Of a DNA stretch of 37,863 nucleotides, positions 8,244-15,489 are shown piece by piece (position 1 is the stretch's first letter; the number at the start of each line of letters is the position of its first letter). The stretch is from Candidatus Rifleibacteriota bacterium (GTDB lineage: Bacteria; Muiribacteriota; Ozemobacteria; Ozemobacterales; Ozemobacteraceae): the NCBI GenBank assembly GCA_015233565.1, contig JADFXM010000065.1:1-37863 (forward strand), written 5' to 3'. A program made the translations under genes and the position numbers. The notes below the pieces were generated by a model. That model saw only the letters and a list, made by a program, of their open reading frames with translations, ran no database searches and was not told the DNA's origin.

Positions 8244-8538
8244 ATGGAAGCTGGTTGAAAGAATCGAACACAAGGGGGAACACGGGTTTGCTTATTGGCA
8301 AACTCAAAATTTTGGAAACATCCGGGTTCGCATAGTTGAATACACTCCGGGTTATTTGGCTGACCATTGGTGTGAAAAGGGACACATTGTTCTTTGTATC
8401 GAAGGGGAACTGAAAACTGAACTCAAAGACGGAAGAATGTTTACATTAAAACCAGGAATGAGTTATCAAGTTGCAGACAACGCAGAACCACATCGCTCAA
8501 GCACCAAATCTGGTGCCAAACTGTTCATCGTTGACTAA
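8209..8538 (+). CDS. DHCW-motif cupin-fold protein
   Basis: This is a 109-residue single-domain cupin. It contains the HKGEHGFAYWQTQNFG region, EYTPGYLADHWCEKGH (a DHWC form of the DHCW motif that names the family), and LKPGMSYQVADNAEPHRS with the second-motif His. The ending GAKLFIVD is typical. AAGGAG before the ATG at 8209 supports the start. The molecular function of the family is unknown; metal binding through the His residues is expected. It overlaps the end of the racemase remnant. Confidence 0.85.
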   Translation: MQISEIPFGITEWKLVERIEHKGEHGFAYWQTQNFGNIRVRIVEYTPGYLADHWCEKGHIVLCIEGELKTELKDGRMFTLKPGMSYQVADNAEPHRSSTKSGAKLFIVD

Positions 8539-8572
8539 AAGCCATTATTTTCTGAGCTTGACAAGCGGGTTA

Positions 8573-8701
8573 GAAGCTGTCGGAAAATCTCGGTACATTT
8601 TATTCAGTACCAAACTACCAGCTTCTGATGCGTAAAAGCGAGGCGAAAAAATGTGTGGGTACATAAAAAATATGGAAATCAGGGCATTTTTCGACAGTCT
8701 C
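8573..8701 (+). mobile_element. MITE-like element, family B copy 1 (4-bp target duplication)
   Basis: A 129-bp non-coding unit with termini GAAGCTGTCG on the left and the complement of GAGACTGTCGAAAAA on the right. It is flanked by GTTA on both sides (8569-8572 and 8702-8705). The element at 26379-26507 has exactly the same length and clearly related sequence in the opposite orientation. A partial third copy abuts it at 8706. Confidence 0.8.
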
Positions 8702-8705
8702 GTTA

Positions 8706-8763
8706 GAGACTGTCGAAAAAACTCGGTACATTTTGCTCAGTAAAAAGTGGCTCGCTGTTATTG
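8706..8763 (+). repeat. Partial family B element forming a perfect hairpin with copy 1
   Basis: It starts GAGACTGTCGAAAAA, then CTCGGTACATTTT, and follows the family B left end for roughly 58 bases before similarity is lost. With the right end of copy 1 it forms a perfect 15-bp stem (8687-8701 with 8706-8720) around the 4-base loop GTTA. Confidence 0.65.
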
Positions 8764-8881
8764 AGGACATATCCATTTTGGACTCACTAAATTCGATTGT
8801 GATAGTGGACTAGTTAGGATCGGTTTTTCATTAGAGCCGAATAGAGGCTCTTGGCGGCTGGCGAAAATGATGAATTAGCCG

Positions 8882-8908
8882 AAAAAAAAGGGGTCTCAAT
8901 AGACCCCC
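8882..8908 (-). terminator. Rho-independent terminator (second of a pair)
   Basis: On the minus strand GGGGTCT-ATTG-AGACCCC is followed by eight T residues. It lies downstream of the secreted-protein gene that ends at 8961. Confidence 0.8.
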
Positions 8909-8917
8909 TTCTCTCCT

Positions 8918-8943
8918 AAAAAAAAATGGGGGGTTCCCCCCCC
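8918..8943 (-). terminator. G/C-only hairpin terminator immediately after the 8961 gene
   Basis: A GGGGGG/CCCCCC inverted repeat (8928-8943) is followed on the minus strand by nine consecutive T (8926-8918). It begins 17 bp after the stop codon, and a second terminator follows, making a tandem arrangement. Confidence 0.65.
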
Positions 8944-8960
8944 GGATAAATCGGTTTTAC

Positions 8961-9482
8961 TTATTTTCCAGTGGTTGTAGGGGCTGGAGTAGTGGCAATC
9001 GGCTTGAGACCTTTTACGATTGTTTCGATGTCTTTTTCGTATTTTTTCTCGGATTCAGGCGTGTCAAACCAATAATAACAGAGCTTTTTGTTGGATGGAG
9101 TATTGAGAACAATGCACTCCACCTGGAATTTTCCCTCTTTGGCTGTTCCATTCCAGATTTCGCCTTTCATTCCATTGATTTCATCGGCCTTCGGTTTCCC
9201 ATCGTTTTCCCATTTTATCCCGCCAAGAAATTCCTCGAGTTTATTATCGACGGTATCTAAAATTTTATCAGCCTGTTCCGGGGAAAGAATGATAAAACAC
9301 ACGGTCATTTCTTTATCTGGGGCTTCGATCTTAATGTAATTGGCTTCCTCGGTTTTTTTCCATGTGTCAGGAACCGTGATTTGAATCTGACCTTCCTGGT
9401 GAGTTATCACTTCCGCGGAAACCAGGGACGGAACAGCGCAGGCAATAATAAAAACCATCAGAATAGAAACAAGACTTTTCAT
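8961..9482 (-). CDS. Secreted protein of unknown function, PsbP/DcrB-like fold suspected
   Basis: The protein has 173 residues from the ATG at 9482, which follows an AAGGAG. A Sec signal peptide (residues 1 to about 22, ending VSA before EVI) is followed by one small domain. Its pattern, GQIQITVPDTWKK with a surface strand, later GEIWNGTAKEG and a terminal helix, resembles PsbP/DcrB-type domains. I infer that loosely and would not assign a function. The C-terminus is a short Thr/Pro-rich tail. The gene is alone on its strand and ends in two tandem terminators, as a well-expressed monocistronic gene would. Divergent from it is the promoter of the regulator gene at 9714. Confidence 0.75.
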   Translation of the reverse strand: MKSLVSILMVFIIACAVPSLVSAEVITHQEGQIQITVPDTWKKTEEANYIKIEAPDKEMTVCFIILSPEQADKILDTVDNKLEEFLGGIKWENDGKPKADEINGMKGEIWNGTAKEGKFQVECIVLNTPSNKKLCYYWFDTPESEKKYEKDIETIVKGLKPIATTPAPTTTGK

Positions 9483-9636
9483 GGATTTCTCCTTTATTTG
9501 AATGTTGTGAAAAAACTTCCTTTTTACATTATACATTTCTCCTTCCGAAGTCAAGATTCGAATATGTTCTAAAGTGGCTTAGGAAGTTATTTAAAAGGAA
9601 AAATCAAATTTATGGAACAGGAATTCTGAAATGAGA

Positions 9637-9665
9637 TTGACAATCAGAAAGATTCTTACTATATT
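9637..9665 (+). promoter_or_regulatory. Consensus-like sigma-70 promoter of the 9714 regulator gene
   Basis: The -35 box is TTGACA (9637-9642), the spacer exactly 17 bp, and the -10 box TATATT (9660-9665). The predicted start near 9672 touches the palindrome at 9674-9693. Confidence 0.85.
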
Positions 9666-9673
9666 ATTAGTAA

Positions 9674-9693
9674 CGTTTGGAATGTTCCAAACG
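9674..9693. promoter_or_regulatory. 20-bp perfect palindrome, probable operator of the 9714 regulator
   Basis: CGTTTGGAA-TG-TTCCAAACG is a perfect inverted repeat placed at the predicted transcription start, between the -10 box and the Shine-Dalgarno. That position is where a dimeric winged-helix protein would block its own transcription. Autoregulation is an inference from placement and symmetry. Confidence 0.75.
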
Positions 9694-9713
9694 ATTATAT
9701 AGGGAGGAAAAAT

Positions 9714-10259
9714 ATGCATCCAAATCTTCTAAAAATTCAAAGTTTGGTAATTCATGGAATCAAGGAAGTTAGAAGCATGGAAATGGCTCGGATTCATCAC
9801 CCGGAATTGGTTGCTACGTTGGTCATGGCAGAGAAGCCTTTGACGGTCAAGGAAATTGTTCAGCGTGCTGAAGTTTCCCAGGACGAAGCAGAAAAGTTTG
9901 TTTTCCATATGCTTGACAAGGGAATTGTTGCGCAAGCTTCGTTAATTGATTCTGAAGGTTCCAGGGCTTATGAAATGGTGGGAGATATTGATGAAGTGTT
10001 GGGAGCTGTAATGAAATCCCGAATTGATCAGTTTGTTGATCAACTTGAGCAGAAACTTTCTGAAGCTGAACGTTTGCTGGAATCATCCAGAAGCGAGTTT
10101 GATTCTTTCGATTTCCTTTATTCCCGTATTGTAGAAACAAAACTTCGTCGCCTAAGGAAATTCAATTCTTTGCTTCAGCGTCGGTCACAAATCTGGGATT
10201 TTTTCCAGGAGGCTGGCCCAAAAAATATTCAATCGCCAAAACGGGTGGAGATAAAGTAA
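9714..10259 (+). CDS. Winged-helix transcriptional regulator (MarR/GbsR-like)
   Basis: The protein has 181 residues. A winged helix-turn-helix spans about residues 25-85 (LVMAEKPLTVKEIVQRAEVSQ, then a recognition helix and wing). A long charged helix follows at about 100-160, probably the dimerisation coiled coil. The AGGGAGG before ATG 9714 and the consensus promoter suggest good expression. The palindrome over the start site suggests it represses itself. A second regulator and an ArsA-type ATPase follow about 490 bp downstream, separated by a mobile repeat, so any operon link is uncertain. The effector is unknown. A TrmB-like or MarR assignment is possible. Confidence 0.65.
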   Translation: MHPNLLKIQSLVIHGIKEVRSMEMARIHHPELVATLVMAEKPLTVKEIVQRAEVSQDEAEKFVFHMLDKGIVAQASLIDSEGSRAYEMVGDIDEVLGAVMKSRIDQFVDQLEQKLSEAERLLESSRSEFDSFDFLYSRIVETKLRRLRKFNSLLQRRSQIWDFFQEAGPKNIQSPKRVEIK

Positions 10260-10406
10260 ATTTCAAATTTTGGGATTGAACCTCTTATTTCAGGGAAAAA
10301 AGGGGCCAAGAAATTTGATGGTGCCGTTTTTAACTGGCAGTTTGATTTGTGTTTGAGCGAATCCTTCTATTACTAGCGGAGAAGTGAAATGGTAACCGAA
10401 ATCAGT

Positions 10407-10542
10407 CAGCGATCTCGGTGAGTCGCTGTGATTTTTTTTGAGAGCCATTTTGAGCAATGTTCAAAAAACTAATTATTCCGATAAGTTTCGTAGCAAAAAT
10501 CTGTAATAGTATATTTTGCGAGAAAACTCACCGAGATTGCTG
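10407..10542 (-). mobile_element. MITE-like element, family A copy 2 (9-bp target duplication)
   Basis: A 136-bp element, inverted relative to copy 1 at 1445-1582. The left terminus is CAGCGATCTCGGTGAGT and the right is the complement of CAGCAATCTCGGTGAGTT. It is flanked by GAAATCAGT on both sides (10398-10406 and 10543-10551), a perfect 9-bp duplication different from that of copy 1. It has inserted between the two regulator genes. Confidence 0.88.
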
Positions 10543-10600
10543 GAAATCAGTTGAAGGAATTGCACTAATAAGAATTTAAATGCTACTGTGATTGAGGAGA

Positions 10601-10707
10601 TTATACCAATAATTAAAAGAGATCACGCAAATTGATGGGTTTGATCTGGCCTCTGGTGCTGTAAACCGTCGAAAAAGTTACGTTATTATTTTGTGGGATT
10701 GGTATAA
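10601..10707. repeat. Possible third small inverted-repeat element
   Basis: The interval is bounded by a perfect 10-bp inverted repeat, TTATACCAAT on the left and ATTGGTATAA on the right, 107 bp overall. No target duplication or second full copy is seen, so a mobile origin is only suggested. Its right end lies about 39 bp before the regulator start at 10746 and may contribute to that promoter region. Confidence 0.35.
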
Positions 10708-10745
10708 GTGGTATTTTTTGACCAGGGAAAGTCTTTAAGAATAAT

Positions 10746-11327
10746 ATGAAGGAAAAAATTTTTCAGGCACAAGATAAGTTTATTAATCTTGGTTCACAGC
10801 TTTCTGAGCTGTTTGGTTTCAGTGAGGGAATGGGCCGGATGGTCGGGTTTTTATATCTGAGTCCGGCTCCGGTTTCCCTTAAAGCAATTTGTGGACGATT
10901 AAGTTTGTCCAAGGGAACGGTAAGCGTTTATCTGAGACTTCTTGAAGATCGCAGGCTGATCCGGCATGCCTGGGTACAAGGAGGTGGAAAAGAGAAATTC
11001 TACGAAATTAATCCTAACCTCTGGGATGACTTAAGACAAGGATTTATCCGAAATGTCAAAACAAGAGTAGAACTATTGAATAAAACCCTTCAGGAAAGTC
11101 GAAAGCTGTTAAAACCAGGAGATAAATTGGACAATTCTATTGAAAAGCATGAAATAGAGATAATTTCCTGTCGACTTCAGGAACTTGATGAAATTAATCA
11201 AAAAACTGGGTTTCTATTGGAAAACCTTTGGAAATCCATTCCTGAATTCACCGAAATAAGTGGTACAAAAGGCGAGGTCGAGTTGAAGAAAATCCCGATT
11301 AAACCAAATAAGGAAAAATTTGATTAA
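10746..11327 (+). CDS. GbsR-family winged-helix transcriptional regulator
   Basis: The 193-residue protein fits the GbsR branch of the MarR superfamily well. It has GFSEGMGRMVGFLYLSPAP, the helix-turn-helix ICGRLSLSKGTVSVYLRLLEDRRLI, and a wing with QGGGKEKFYEI. GbsR-type proteins usually control osmolyte or exporter genes. Here the next gene, 24 bp downstream, is an ArsA-type ATPase, so the two are probably one operon. The C-terminal half is helical and charged. No clear promoter or Shine-Dalgarno stands before the ATG; the upstream region is filled with repeats. Confidence 0.82.
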   Translation: MKEKIFQAQDKFINLGSQLSELFGFSEGMGRMVGFLYLSPAPVSLKAICGRLSLSKGTVSVYLRLLEDRRLIRHAWVQGGGKEKFYEINPNLWDDLRQGFIRNVKTRVELLNKTLQESRKLLKPGDKLDNSIEKHEIEIISCRLQELDEINQKTGFLLENLWKSIPEFTEISGTKGEVELKKIPIKPNKEKFD

Positions 11328-11351
11328 GATTGTTCGTAAAAGGAGACCCCT

Positions 11352-12512
11352 ATGCGAATTATTATAATTACAGGAAAGGGTGGGGTGGGAAAAACCAGTA
11401 TTGCCGCTGCTACGGCTGTAAAAGCAGCTCAGTTTGCCCATAAAACTCTAGTCATGAGCACAGATTCGGCTCACAGTCTTGGTGACTCCTTTGATCTTCA
11501 GTTGGGTAGTGAACCGGTAGAAATTTCCGACAATCTTTTTGGCCTTGAAGTTGATACAAGGAAAGAACTTTCCCGCTACTGGAGTAATATTCAGGCTTTT
11601 ATTCGGAAGACTGTACAAGCTCGTGGAATTGATTCTGTTCTGGCCGAAGAATTATCGGTTTTACCGGGAATGGAAGAACTTTTCAGTTTGTTACTTCTGA
11701 AGGAATACTATCAAACCAAAGCATATGACCTAGTAATAGTAGATTGCGCTCCAACTGCTTCAACTATTCGACAGTTAAGTTTTCCAGAGGTGGGGAGCTG
11801 GTATTTGCAGAAGATTTTTCCGATTCAGCGGGCAGTTGTTGGAATGGCAAGGCCGTTTGCAGAAAAAATCTATGAGGTTAATCTTCCTGACGAAGGGGTT
11901 TTTGATAATATTCGGAATTTGATCCTTTCCCTTGAAGGAATGAAGGAAATTTTGGTTAACCCTGCTATTACAACTGTTCGATTTGTTCTTAATCTCGAAA
12001 AGATGGTAATAAAAGAAATTCAGCGGGCGAACATGTACATGAATCTTTTCGGATACAATGTTGATGGAGTTTTTGTTAATAAAATTTTTTCAGAAGCTTT
12101 GACTGATCCGTATCTTGATAGATGGAAAAAAATTCAGAGTGATAATATGCTACTTGTTGAAAGTAGTTTTTCCCCAATTCCAATTTTTAAAGCCCCTTTG
12201 TTTGAACAGGAAGTTGTTGGAATAGAGCTTCTAGAGAAGCTCGGAGAAGTGATTTACGATGAAAAAGATCCTGCGAATGTGTTTAACCACACTCCGCCAA
12301 TTCAATTGCACATGGAAGGGCAAAACTGCATTTTGAAATGGCGTCTTCCGAATCTAAAGAAAAGTGAAATTGACCTATTTACAAAGGGCGACGAATTGAT
12401 TCTTCAAACCCCTCTTTATCAGCGCAATCTTCCACTACCAAGGGCGCTACTCGGAAAAACGCTTAAAGAAGCTCATCAGAACGGCGAGCATTTGATTATT
12501 ACTTTCACCTGA
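11352..12512 (+). CDS. ArsA/Get3-type ATPase with C-terminal HSP20-like domain
   Basis: A P-loop ATPase of the SIMIBI class, 386 residues. The deviant Walker A GKGGVGKT lies at residues 8-15. The switch I region is STDSAHSLGDSF (Ser where most have Pro), switch II is DCAPTASTIR, and the nucleotide-binding and dimer helices follow. The last 70 or so residues (LKWRLPNLKKSEIDLF, then a Gly-Asp-Glu turn and LPLPRAL) look like the HSP20-like domain of many bacterial ArsA proteins. No arsB, arsD or arsR neighbours and no metal-binding CxC are seen, so arsenite pumping is unlikely. A client-handling role is possible but unproven. AGGAG precedes the ATG. Confidence 0.88.
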   Translation: MRIIIITGKGGVGKTSIAAATAVKAAQFAHKTLVMSTDSAHSLGDSFDLQLGSEPVEISDNLFGLEVDTRKELSRYWSNIQAFIRKTVQARGIDSVLAEELSVLPGMEELFSLLLLKEYYQTKAYDLVIVDCAPTASTIRQLSFPEVGSWYLQKIFPIQRAVVGMARPFAEKIYEVNLPDEGVFDNIRNLILSLEGMKEILVNPAITTVRFVLNLEKMVIKEIQRANMYMNLFGYNVDGVFVNKIFSEALTDPYLDRWKKIQSDNMLLVESSFSPIPIFKAPLFEQEVVGIELLEKLGEVIYDEKDPANVFNHTPPIQLHMEGQNCILKWRLPNLKKSEIDLFTKGDELILQTPLYQRNLPLPRALLGKTLKEAHQNGEHLIITFT

Positions 12513-12812
12513 ATTTTACTTCATAGACTTCAACTGCTCTGCTATTTCATTTCACTTCTTCAAATATCCTACCTGGCTTGAAAAAATCTCCTTTAACGCA
12601 AAGTTCCCTAGTGAAAAAGCCCTCTTGTTATGACCTGAAGCCAAAAAGAAGCCTTTTTTGCCTGCTTTTTCTGTCCATGCAAATTTGACGCCTGAAAATA
12701 GCATTTGAAGATGGTTTCAAGGGTTTTCCTACTGTCCAGTAAAAACCGTCTGAAAAATGTCTTAAATTCGTTTACAGATCAGGATTTCAATAGATTTTGC
12801 GTCCGGAACTTC
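12513..12812. other. Intergenic stretch after the ATPase gene
   Basis: No gene is seen. A weak, imperfect AGCCAAAAAG/CTTTTTTGCCT hairpin near 12640 might end the ATPase transcript. Confidence 0.35.
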
Positions 12813-13043
12813 GGTTTAACGGATGTTCCATGTGCGCATTCTCAATTGGTGCAGTGTTAAAGCTAATAAAAGGGCAAAAAATGGGCGATATTTCAAAAAA
12901 TGGCACGAAACTTCTGAAACAGCTTTCAACAGAGATTTTTACTCAAATGAAATACTGGCTACCCACTTTTTGAATAACCGCTTTCTTTTTATTTTCTACT
13001 GCGGATTTTATATCATTCTGTCGTTGGAACACCAGCTTTAAAC
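12813..13043. repeat. Dispersed 230-bp repeat, family C copy 1
   Basis: The reverse complement of 20391-20627 matches this stretch almost throughout, from GTTTAACGGATGTTCC to AGCTTTAAA, with scattered substitutions and a 1-base indel. On the minus strand it reads as a peptide similar to that of copy 2 but interrupted by a stop. No inverted termini or target duplication is clear. A short open frame on the plus strand from 12823 is not conserved between copies and is not counted as a gene. Confidence 0.75.
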
Positions 13044-13254
13044 AAGTTCAGTATTCGAACAATCGTTTTATGGTTTTTATCCTGATGCGTGAGACTTTAA
13101 TTTTGATTCCCATTGCATAGAATTCTCCGATAATTCCGACAAGTGGCAGTTTTCCACTATATTTCACTGCTTTTTTGGAGGCTTTCTCTTCATATTCTAC
13201 CAGTGGCTAATTCAGGGGGTTTGAGCTAAATTAAATTTGCTATTGTGTAGTTTG

Positions 13255-13300
13255 CTGAATAAAAATCCCCCGAAAATTTTTTCGGGGGATTTTTATTCAG
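13255..13300. terminator. Bidirectional terminator with a 22-bp perfect stem
   Basis: CTGAATAAAAATCCCCCGAAAA pairs perfectly with 13279-13300 around a two-base loop. Both arms carry T-rich 3' tails, so it can work in either direction. The TGA stop of the minus-strand gene (13299-13297) lies inside the hairpin. Confidence 0.88.
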
Positions 13301-14271
13301 TGTTGTGGAGTTTCTTTGAAATTTAACGCGTCACCTTGCCAAATTGGATCAGTTGGAGTTGGAACGTCAGTTGCGTCGATTTCTAATCCTTTGGCCTGTC
13401 CGCGCATGCTTGGCTTGGCTCGGTCGAGTATTGGGTCACCAAATGGGTGTCCACCACCGTGAAGTTTTTCAAAATTCACTTTGTCCCAGGCTTGGAGGAT
13501 CCACTGAGAAATCAGGTCAGGGTCATATAAATCCAGTGGAATGAATGGTTCATTTGGTTGAGCCCATCGATTTTCACGAATTACTGTCCACATTGAAACA
13601 AATTGTTTGGTCATTGGGCCCCCCACCATGGATTGAGGGAGTTTTACATGAATTTGCCAGCGGTTCACCCATTCTGGGCAAAGAAAACCCGCAAGTTCGA
13701 CGAAACTTACTCCAAAAATTGAACAGCCTGCACCTTTGCCCTCGCGAGGTTTGTTCAGCCCGCTGTAAACACTTTGATAATTTCGATATTTGTACATTGC
13801 AAGATATTGAAAAAGACGGTCGAAAGTGCTCTTGCTAATTTTGAAATTGATATAGTTTACCGTTGAATTTGCGTAACGGTTTTGTAGCTGCTTTTTCAAG
13901 TTATCGCCAGGGTCTAAACAGCCTCTAAAATTAGCAAAAAAGACACCGAGTCCATATCCTTGTTTAGTAATAAAATCAGCGTCATTTGGAGCATCAGGGG
14001 CCGTGGTTGAACCGGCGAATTCGTCATAATCAGATTCACTGTTCAGTTCCACAAAAACATGCCCCATGGTGTGCTTGTGGTCCATGTTGGAAAAGGTTAG
14101 GCGATTCCCTATTGAGCAACCCCAAATTAACGCACGCGGACTCGACCAGTCGAGATGGTGAGGAGGTGGCATCGTGTAAAGTGTCAGTTGGTATGCCTCG
14201 GATGCATTTCCAAGAGATAAAAACATGGTTAACAAAAAAGCAAATTGCAATAAACTGCACCTATTTTTCAC
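13297..14271 (-). CDS. Secreted protein of unknown function, possible permuted papain-like fold
   Basis: The GTG at 14271 follows GGAGG by 5 bases and gives 324 residues with a Sec signal (about 1-26, ending SEA). A TTG slightly upstream is less likely. I do not recognise the family. Notable are DHKHTMGHVFVEL near residue 70 and GAGCSIFGVSFVELAGF with Cys183. A His in a strand followed over 100 residues later by a helix-capping Cys is the order found in circularly permuted NlpC/P60 and DUF4105-like hydrolases, so a cell-envelope or lipid-linked amidase is conceivable. The Trp-rich C-terminal half is undefined. It ends in a strong hairpin and looks monocistronic. Confidence 0.7.
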   Translation of the reverse strand: MKNRCSLLQFAFLLTMFLSLGNASEAYQLTLYTMPPPHHLDWSSPRALIWGCSIGNRLTFSNMDHKHTMGHVFVELNSESDYDEFAGSTTAPDAPNDADFITKQGYGLGVFFANFRGCLDPGDNLKKQLQNRYANSTVNYINFKISKSTFDRLFQYLAMYKYRNYQSVYSGLNKPREGKGAGCSIFGVSFVELAGFLCPEWVNRWQIHVKLPQSMVGGPMTKQFVSMWTVIRENRWAQPNEPFIPLDLYDPDLISQWILQAWDKVNFEKLHGGGHPFGDPILDRAKPSMRGQAKGLEIDATDVPTPTDPIWQGDALNFKETPQH

Positions 14272-14418
14272 GATAACCTCCAAAAACTGTTAATTTTCAA
14301 TTTTGGTTTTGAACTAAGAGATATTTTTTATTTTAACAAAAAAACAAAGATATTGAGAAGAGGGAGAAACTCTAATTTAATACCTTGCAGTGAACACTTC
14401 CGCTATCGTTTTTTTGTC

Positions 14419-15489
14419 TCAATAAGAGGATGATTCTTGGGCCGGGGATTGCTCTAACTCGGGAACTTCCTGTTCTTCAAAATCTTCTTGAAAACTCTCA
14501 ATTTGGGCAGGTTCAACCTCCCCATTTTTGACTTTTTTAATCTCATCTTCCAGGATTTGCTGACGCCTTTCAAGCCCTGCGATTTCAGAACGAATCTGAG
14601 CAAGCTTTTGCATGAATTCTTCCGAATGGTGACGGGCAGCATAAAAATTATTTAGGTCGGTTTGCGCGCTGTGGGGAGCCACAGAATCAGCGGAAAATTG
14701 TAAATCGGAGGCATTGCTCGGGGCGCCTGGTGGGGAGGGCATCGGATTATTCACGAAACCGAGATTGGCTTCTGCGGAAGTATCAGCCCCACTGTAGTTA
14801 TAATAATAACGTCGGTATCTTGAGGCTCGGGTAATAGCGGCGGACATTTCTTCCGCGGTGCTTTTTTCTTCATTTTTAAGATAGGTTATTCGTTCAGAAA
14901 TTTGTTGAAGTAATTCTTCTAATTCCAGGATCTTGGAATTCTTTTCGTCCAGTTTTTCTTTTACAATGAGCTCGGCCAAATCTTTGGCCTTCGACTTGTG
15001 AACCTCTTTCAGGTGCTCGGCATACCAATCCCGGATGTACTTTAGTTCCTGGGAAAGCCGTTCTTTTTCCTGATGAGCCAGCTTTTTCACGTTTTCCGAG
15101 ACCGCTTTTTCTTCGGCATCCCCATACCTCGCTATTGCATCTTCAAGGTTTCCGGAAATGACATTCTCGAAATATCCCAAACGACAAAGCATCTCAACCG
15201 AAGGTTTTTTTTTCTCCACCCTTTCCTTATAACTTTTTATCAATGCCAACCCTATTCCTTTATCGTCATTCGCCAGAATGCTTCGATCTTCAATCACCGC
15301 CTGTTCAAATGATTCAACTGCACTTGAAGCATTCCCTTTTTCCCAAAACTTCAATGCCTGGGTAAAAAGTTCGCGGGCCTTTTCCGGATTGCCCTTGGCA
15401 CCGATAATCATGCATTCTTCAACATCAGCAAAAGAAAATGAGGCAAAAAAAAGTCCAAGAAAAAGGATTCCAATATATCTTTTTCGCAT
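14419..15489 (-). CDS. Secreted TPR-like/coiled-coil protein of unknown function
   Basis: The protein has 356 residues with a Sec signal (1 to about 21, FASFSFA). Residues 25-130 form TPR-like helical pairs (KARELFTQALKFWEKGNASSAVESFEQA is one). Coiled coil follows at about 140-215, then a Tyr/Arg patch (SRYRRYYYNYSG), a Pro/Ser/Asn-rich linker, a second coiled coil at about 285-325 and an acidic tail. It probably acts as a periplasmic scaffold. A role with the neighbouring secreted protein at 13297 is possible but not shown. No catalytic motif is visible. Confidence 0.72.
   Translation of the reverse strand: MRKRYIGILFLGLFFASFSFADVEECMIIGAKGNPEKARELFTQALKFWEKGNASSAVESFEQAVIEDRSILANDDKGIGLALIKSYKERVEKKKPSVEMLCRLGYFENVISGNLEDAIARYGDAEEKAVSENVKKLAHQEKERLSQELKYIRDWYAEHLKEVHKSKAKDLAELIVKEKLDEKNSKILELEELLQQISERITYLKNEEKSTAEEMSAAITRASRYRRYYYNYSGADTSAEANLGFVNNPMPSPPGAPSNASDLQFSADSVAPHSAQTDLNNFYAARHHSEEFMQKLAQIRSEIAGLERRQQILEDEIKKVKNGEVEPAQIESFQEDFEEQEVPELEQSPAQESSSY

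Noticed and set aside
11352..12512. Arsenite-efflux ATPase as the function of the ArsA homologue
   Set aside because: No arsB, arsD, arsR or arsC neighbours, a single ATPase domain and no metal-binding cysteine pair.
12823..13041. 72-residue open frame on the plus strand starting MFHVRILNW
   Set aside because: The second copy of the same repeat diverges by an indel and non-conservative changes in this frame; the opposite strand is better conserved.
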